Shown in pieces: positions 32,261 to 35,108 of a stretch of DNA of 35,108 bases (within the stretch, counting starts at the first letter, position 1; each line of letters begins with the position of its first letter). A model generated the notes under the pieces. The model saw only the letters and a list, made by a program, of their open reading frames with translations, did not search any database and was not told where the DNA came from. Location of the stretch: the NCBI GenBank assembly GCA_944325815.1, contig CALVBV010000011.1, forward strand, positions 1 through 35,108, written 5' to 3'. The stretch comes from Candidatus Gastranaerophilales bacterium. Lineage in GTDB: Bacteria; Cyanobacteriota; Vampirovibrionia; Gastranaerophilales; Gastranaerophilaceae. Both the position numbers and the translations under genes were made by a program.

Positions 32261-32410
32261 AATCTCTCCTTCCTTAAGTTTACCACATAATATATCATCG
32301 TTTTTAAAAAAGATATTACCCGGTCCGTTAATATCCGCAAAACTTGCAAAGAGGCTTTGTTTGTAGTAGCGTGAAAACAAGGCAGTATAAATTGAAAGGA
32401 TTTAATAAAA

Positions 32411-33703
32411 ATGAACACAACTATTGAAAAACAAGATGGCAATATTGTAAAAGTTGATATAGATATTCCGGCAAAAGATGCCGTAAATTTTTACAATCAG
32501 GCTGTAAAAAGATTAGCACAGTATGTAAATATTCCAGGTTTTAGAAAAGGAAAAGCACCCCGGAATATTATTGAACAAAACATAGGCGAAGAAAGAATTA
32601 AGCAGGAAGCTTTGGAAGGCGCCCTTCCCCGAATTTTTTCCGAAGTAATAAGAGAAAATGAGTTTGATGTAGTAGCCCAGCCTTACGTAGAATCTTATTC
32701 TTATAAAATCGGCGAGGATTTGAAAATAACTGCCAAAATAGAACTCCGACCGGAAGTTATTTTGGGAGAATACAAAGGATTAACCATAGAAGTTCCGGAA
32801 TACAAGATTCCTGATGATGATATGCAGAAGTCTATCGACGCTCTGCTGGAACAGCATGCTTCAACTGTCGTTGTTACTGACAGAAAAACCTTAGGAACAG
32901 ATACCGTCGTTTTTGATTTTGACGGATACTCAGACGGCGAAAAAATTGAACACGGTGATGCTAAAAATTATACACTTGATTTAGCACACTCAAGCTTTAT
33001 TCCCGGTTTTGCCGAACAGCTTGCTGACAGAGCTCTTGGCGAAGAGTTTGAAATCAATGTAACATTCCCTGAAGAATATCATGAAAAGAAATTAGCAGGA
33101 AAGCCGGCAGTATTTAAATGCAAAATTAATGAAATCAGAACAAAAGTTCTGCCGGAATTAAATGATGAATTTGTGCAGAAAATCGGCCCGTTTAAAACGG
33201 TTGACGAGTTAAAGGCAGATATTCAAAAATATCTCGACACCCGTAAAGCAGATATAGATAGAACAAATTCTGAAAAAGCTGTTTTTGAAAAAGTTACAGG
33301 AGATGCAAAAGTCGATATTCAACAGTCTATGATTGACCGTGAAGCTGATCAGCTTGTTGAAGAATACAGACAAAGACTTGCTATGCAGGGATTCAGCTGG
33401 GAACAGGCGGTTGAAGCTCAAGGGTATGATAACATCATGAAAGACCTTAAAGAAGACGCACAGGTTAGAGTGAAAAATTCGCTTGTTATTGACAAAATTG
33501 CAAAAGAAGAAAAAATAACCGTTTCCCAAGAAGAATTTGGGGCAAAATTGGCTGAATTAAGCAGAATGTACCAAATGGATACAAAAACAATGGTTAAACA
33601 GCTTTCTCAAACCCCAGGAGTATTTAATGCAATTTCCCAGCAGGTATTGAATGAAAAAGTTACTCAATTCCTTGCTGATAACAATACGGTAAAACTTGTA
33701 TAA
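32411..33703 (+). CDS. tig: Trigger factor (ribosome-associated chaperone, PPIase)
   Basis: 430 residues, full length. The ribosome-binding tail has VNIPGFRKGKAPRNIIEQNIG (the GFRKGK signature, about 39-50). The FKBP-like domain is at about 150-240 (DTVVFDFDGYSDGEKIEHGDAKNYTLDL) and the C-terminal helical chaperone arms follow. AAAGGA precedes the ATG. It stands alone and ends at a strong terminator; clpP/clpX, its common neighbours, are not here. Confidence 0.96.
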   Translation: MNTTIEKQDGNIVKVDIDIPAKDAVNFYNQAVKRLAQYVNIPGFRKGKAPRNIIEQNIGEERIKQEALEGALPRIFSEVIRENEFDVVAQPYVESYSYKIGEDLKITAKIELRPEVILGEYKGLTIEVPEYKIPDDDMQKSIDALLEQHASTVVVTDRKTLGTDTVVFDFDGYSDGEKIEHGDAKNYTLDLAHSSFIPGFAEQLADRALGEEFEINVTFPEEYHEKKLAGKPAVFKCKINEIRTKVLPELNDEFVQKIGPFKTVDELKADIQKYLDTRKADIDRTNSEKAVFEKVTGDAKVDIQQSMIDREADQLVEEYRQRLAMQGFSWEQAVEAQGYDNIMKDLKEDAQVRVKNSLVIDKIAKEEKITVSQEEFGAKLAELSRMYQMDTKTMVKQLSQTPGVFNAISQQVLNEKVTQFLADNNTVKLV

Positions 33704-33708
33704 TTTTT

Positions 33709-33740
33709 AATGAGGGGCTCAAAAAAGCCCCTCATTTTTT
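33709..33740 (+). terminator. Rho-independent terminator after tig
   Basis: AATGAGGGGCT (33709-33719) pairs with AGCCCCTCATT (33726-33736), followed by T6. The stop codon of the convergent DUF3326-like gene lies within it. Confidence 0.88.
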
Positions 33741-34672
33741 AGTATTTCATCATAAGTGTTTACAACTTCACAATCAGAGAAAAAATTCGTTTTAGTAACA
33801 TTTAAAACCGTTTTATTTTCATTTACTACAAATATTTTTTTATTTCTTTTCCCCATCTCAAGAACCGGGATTCCCCCGAGACAGTCAGCGGGATATACCA
33901 GAAAGTCAACATCATTAACAGAAATTCCGCCTTTTGGGGCGATTTTTGGCGCCTGACTGAGTCCTATAAGGATACAAGGCAGAAATGTCGGGGTAATATA
34001 TTCGGCAGAACATCTTTTATCTACAATATCAACCGTAATTGTAATGTCGTCAAAAGCCGGTGCGTGAGCACAAGGAATTAATAGTTCTTTAGAAATGTAG
34101 TGTGAAATAATTGCTTCCACACCGCCGACAGGGTCGACCCCCTTTCCTTCAGCGTAATCATCTCCCTGTTCTTCCGGAAAACGACATACAATTGCGATTG
34201 CGTCCGCACCTTTTGCAATAAGTTTTTGCGCAGAATGCTTTAAGGCAGACAGGTTTTTTACATTGCCGGTTGACGCACCTGATTTATCAATAAAAAACTC
34301 TACACCGGCCTCTTCCTCAGTTACCTCCCAGCCTGTTATATTTATATCATACACTGTTTCTACCGCATTAACCGTATTAATATGAACATTCAAAATGTTC
34401 TGCGGAATTGCCTTATCAAAAACAATGCCGATTTTATTGTTTTTAGAAGGTATCAGCGTTAAATTTCCTTTAAAAAATTCATCAAGAATATACCCTTCGA
34501 CATAAAGCATATTCGGTGTAATAGCGGAAAAACAGGCTGCGTTTACGACATTCGGATTTACAATAAGCCTGCATTTTTCGGCAAATTTCCTTGCCCATCG
34601 GCCCGCATCACCTGCGAAGCCTCCAATTGATGCCCCTACACCTGTCGGAACTATAAATGCTGATGTTTTCAC
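33719..34672 (-). CDS. DUF3326-like conserved protein
   Basis: 317 residues from the GTG at 34672, preceded by AAGGAGAAAAC; the frame is open to a GTG 27 bases upstream but that reading runs through the Shine-Dalgarno. The N-terminus FIVPTGVGASIGGFAGDAGRWAR, the PNVVNAACFSAITPNMLYVEGYILDEF segment and the CAHAPAF / PTFLPCILIGLSQAP parts fit the DUF3326 family as I remember it, common in cyanobacteria. Function unknown. Glycine-rich GVGASIGGFAGD may bind a nucleotide or phosphate (inference). Confidence 0.72.
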   Translation of the reverse strand: MKTSAFIVPTGVGASIGGFAGDAGRWARKFAEKCRLIVNPNVVNAACFSAITPNMLYVEGYILDEFFKGNLTLIPSKNNKIGIVFDKAIPQNILNVHINTVNAVETVYDINITGWEVTEEEAGVEFFIDKSGASTGNVKNLSALKHSAQKLIAKGADAIAIVCRFPEEQGDDYAEGKGVDPVGGVEAIISHYISKELLIPCAHAPAFDDITITVDIVDKRCSAEYITPTFLPCILIGLSQAPKIAPKGGISVNDVDFLVYPADCLGGIPVLEMGKRNKKIFVVNENKTVLNVTKTNFFSDCEVVNTYDEILKNEGLF

Positions 34673-34788
34673 GTTTTCTCCTTGATAATATTTTAGCACG
34701 AATATTTACTTATTCTTGAAAGATTAAAAGAGAGAACTAAAAACACATTTTAGTGAATTATCCATATCATCAAGAATTTTATATGCCG

Positions 34789-34817
34789 TTGCAAAATATT
34801 CAAGTATCATGTAAAAT
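34789..34817 (+). promoter_or_regulatory. Promoter of the CNNM/CorC-type gene
   Basis: TTGCAA (34789-34794), 17-base spacer, TAAAAT (34812-34817). The predicted start is about 15 bases before the ATG, leaving room for the TAGAGG binding site. Confidence 0.7.
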
Positions 34818-34838
34818 TAAAACTGTAGGATATAGAGG

Positions 34839-35108
34839 ATGAACCTGACAGATATATTTATAAATATTTTTGTAATTGCATTTTTACTCTTTGTTAACGG
34901 TTTTTTTGTCGCGGCAGAGTTCTCGCTGGTAAAAGTTCGAAAAACGAGGCTGGAACAGCTTTGCAACGAGGGGAATTATCAGGCAAAAAAAGCTTTGAAG
35001 CTTGTTAATAATGTAAATAGAATGCTTGCTGCAGCACAGCTCGGGGTCACAATCGCAAGTATCGCATTAGGTTGGGTTGCGGAGGCGACTATTGTTCAAT
35101 TGATTGAG
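34839..35108 (+). CDS. CNNM/HlyC/CorC-family transmembrane protein, partial (cut by window end)
   Basis: The first 90 codons are visible, starting MNLTDIFINIF. A transmembrane helix is followed by FFVAAEFSLVKVRKTRLEQL and the AAQLGVTIASIALGWVAEATI segment, the hallmark start of the DUF21/CNNM domain. Full-length members add two CBS domains and a CorC domain and move divalent cations (Mg2+/Co2+) or Na+. The rest lies beyond the window. Confidence 0.9.
   Translation, partial: MNLTDIFINIFVIAFLLFVNGFFVAAEFSLVKVRKTRLEQLCNEGNYQAKKALKLVNNVNRMLAAAQLGVTIASIALGWVAEATIVQLIE

Noticed and set aside
32261-32380. 40-codon upstream extension of the thioredoxin-like gene
   Set aside because: A strong AAGGAAGGAGAG precedes the internal ATG at 32260, which also gives a proper signal/anchor sequence.
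34673-34699. Nine-codon N-terminal extension of the DUF3326-like protein
   Set aside because: The extension translates the AAGGAG Shine-Dalgarno of the GTG at 34672.

Overview
The window is AT-rich bacterial chromosome with dense, short operons on both strands. It looks like an anaerobic, gut-type non-photosynthetic relative of the cyanobacteria (Gastranaerophilales / Vampirovibrionia). This is an inference. It rests on the F1 beta and epsilon genes standing apart from the rest of the ATP synthase cluster, as in cyanobacteria and plastids; a DUF3326-like protein, a family I associate mainly with cyanobacteria; a GCS2-type glutamate-cysteine ligase; and anaerobe-style enzymes (flavoredoxin-rubredoxin, a Na+-pumping decarboxylase, and a tryptophanyl-tRNA synthetase with an iron-sulfur cysteine pattern). 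No 16S gene is present to settle it.

Left end (1-5.5 kb). A GC-rich palindromic interspersed repeat is followed by a family 4 uracil-DNA glycosylase, a rsmA / flavin reductase-rubredoxin operon, gshA, a hexapeptide acyltransferase and a tiny ribbon-helix-helix protein. Between the glycosylase and the flavin reductase (about 982-1640) lies the most striking part of the window: three tandem ~225-bp units. Each encodes, on the minus strand, a 24-25 residue hydrophobic peptide with a strong Shine-Dalgarno held in a hairpin loop. Each also encodes, on the plus strand, a ~95-nt RNA with its own promoter, a 5' hairpin and a Rho-independent terminator, antisense to the peptide gene. The three copies vary in ways that keep the peptide and the RNA stems. 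This is the layout of a type I toxin-antitoxin system; I recognise no named family.

Middle (5.5-17.2 kb). atpD-atpC with a large intercistronic hairpin, a secreted hypothetical, a 3'-truncated HEPN-type protein, grpE-dnaJ, a secreted beta-propeller protein, an O-methyltransferase, a 504-residue low-complexity protein, a divergent DXS-like thiamine enzyme that has lost both phosphate-anchoring arginines, and a TolC-like outer membrane protein with a histidine-rich tail.

Right (17.2-35.1 kb). A lipoprotein, tRNA-Ile(GAT), a membrane GT2-like protein with a cysteine-rich tail, a secreted hypothetical, two adjacent paralogous membrane proteins (one with a large insert), the birA-oadA-oadB biotin/sodium-pump group with a GNAT gene, an HTH-zinc ribbon / GH13 / trpS operon, a His/Pro-rich membrane peptide, a C_GCAxxG_C_C protein, a CcdA-thioredoxin pair, trigger factor, a DUF3326-like protein and the start of a CNNM/CorC-type membrane protein cut by the window end.

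The genes combine housekeeping (translation, protein folding, ATP synthesis, tRNA), thiol and oxygen defence, Na+-coupled carboxylate decarboxylation (BirA would load biotin on OadA, which feeds OadB), and several lineage-specific surface or membrane proteins of unknown role.
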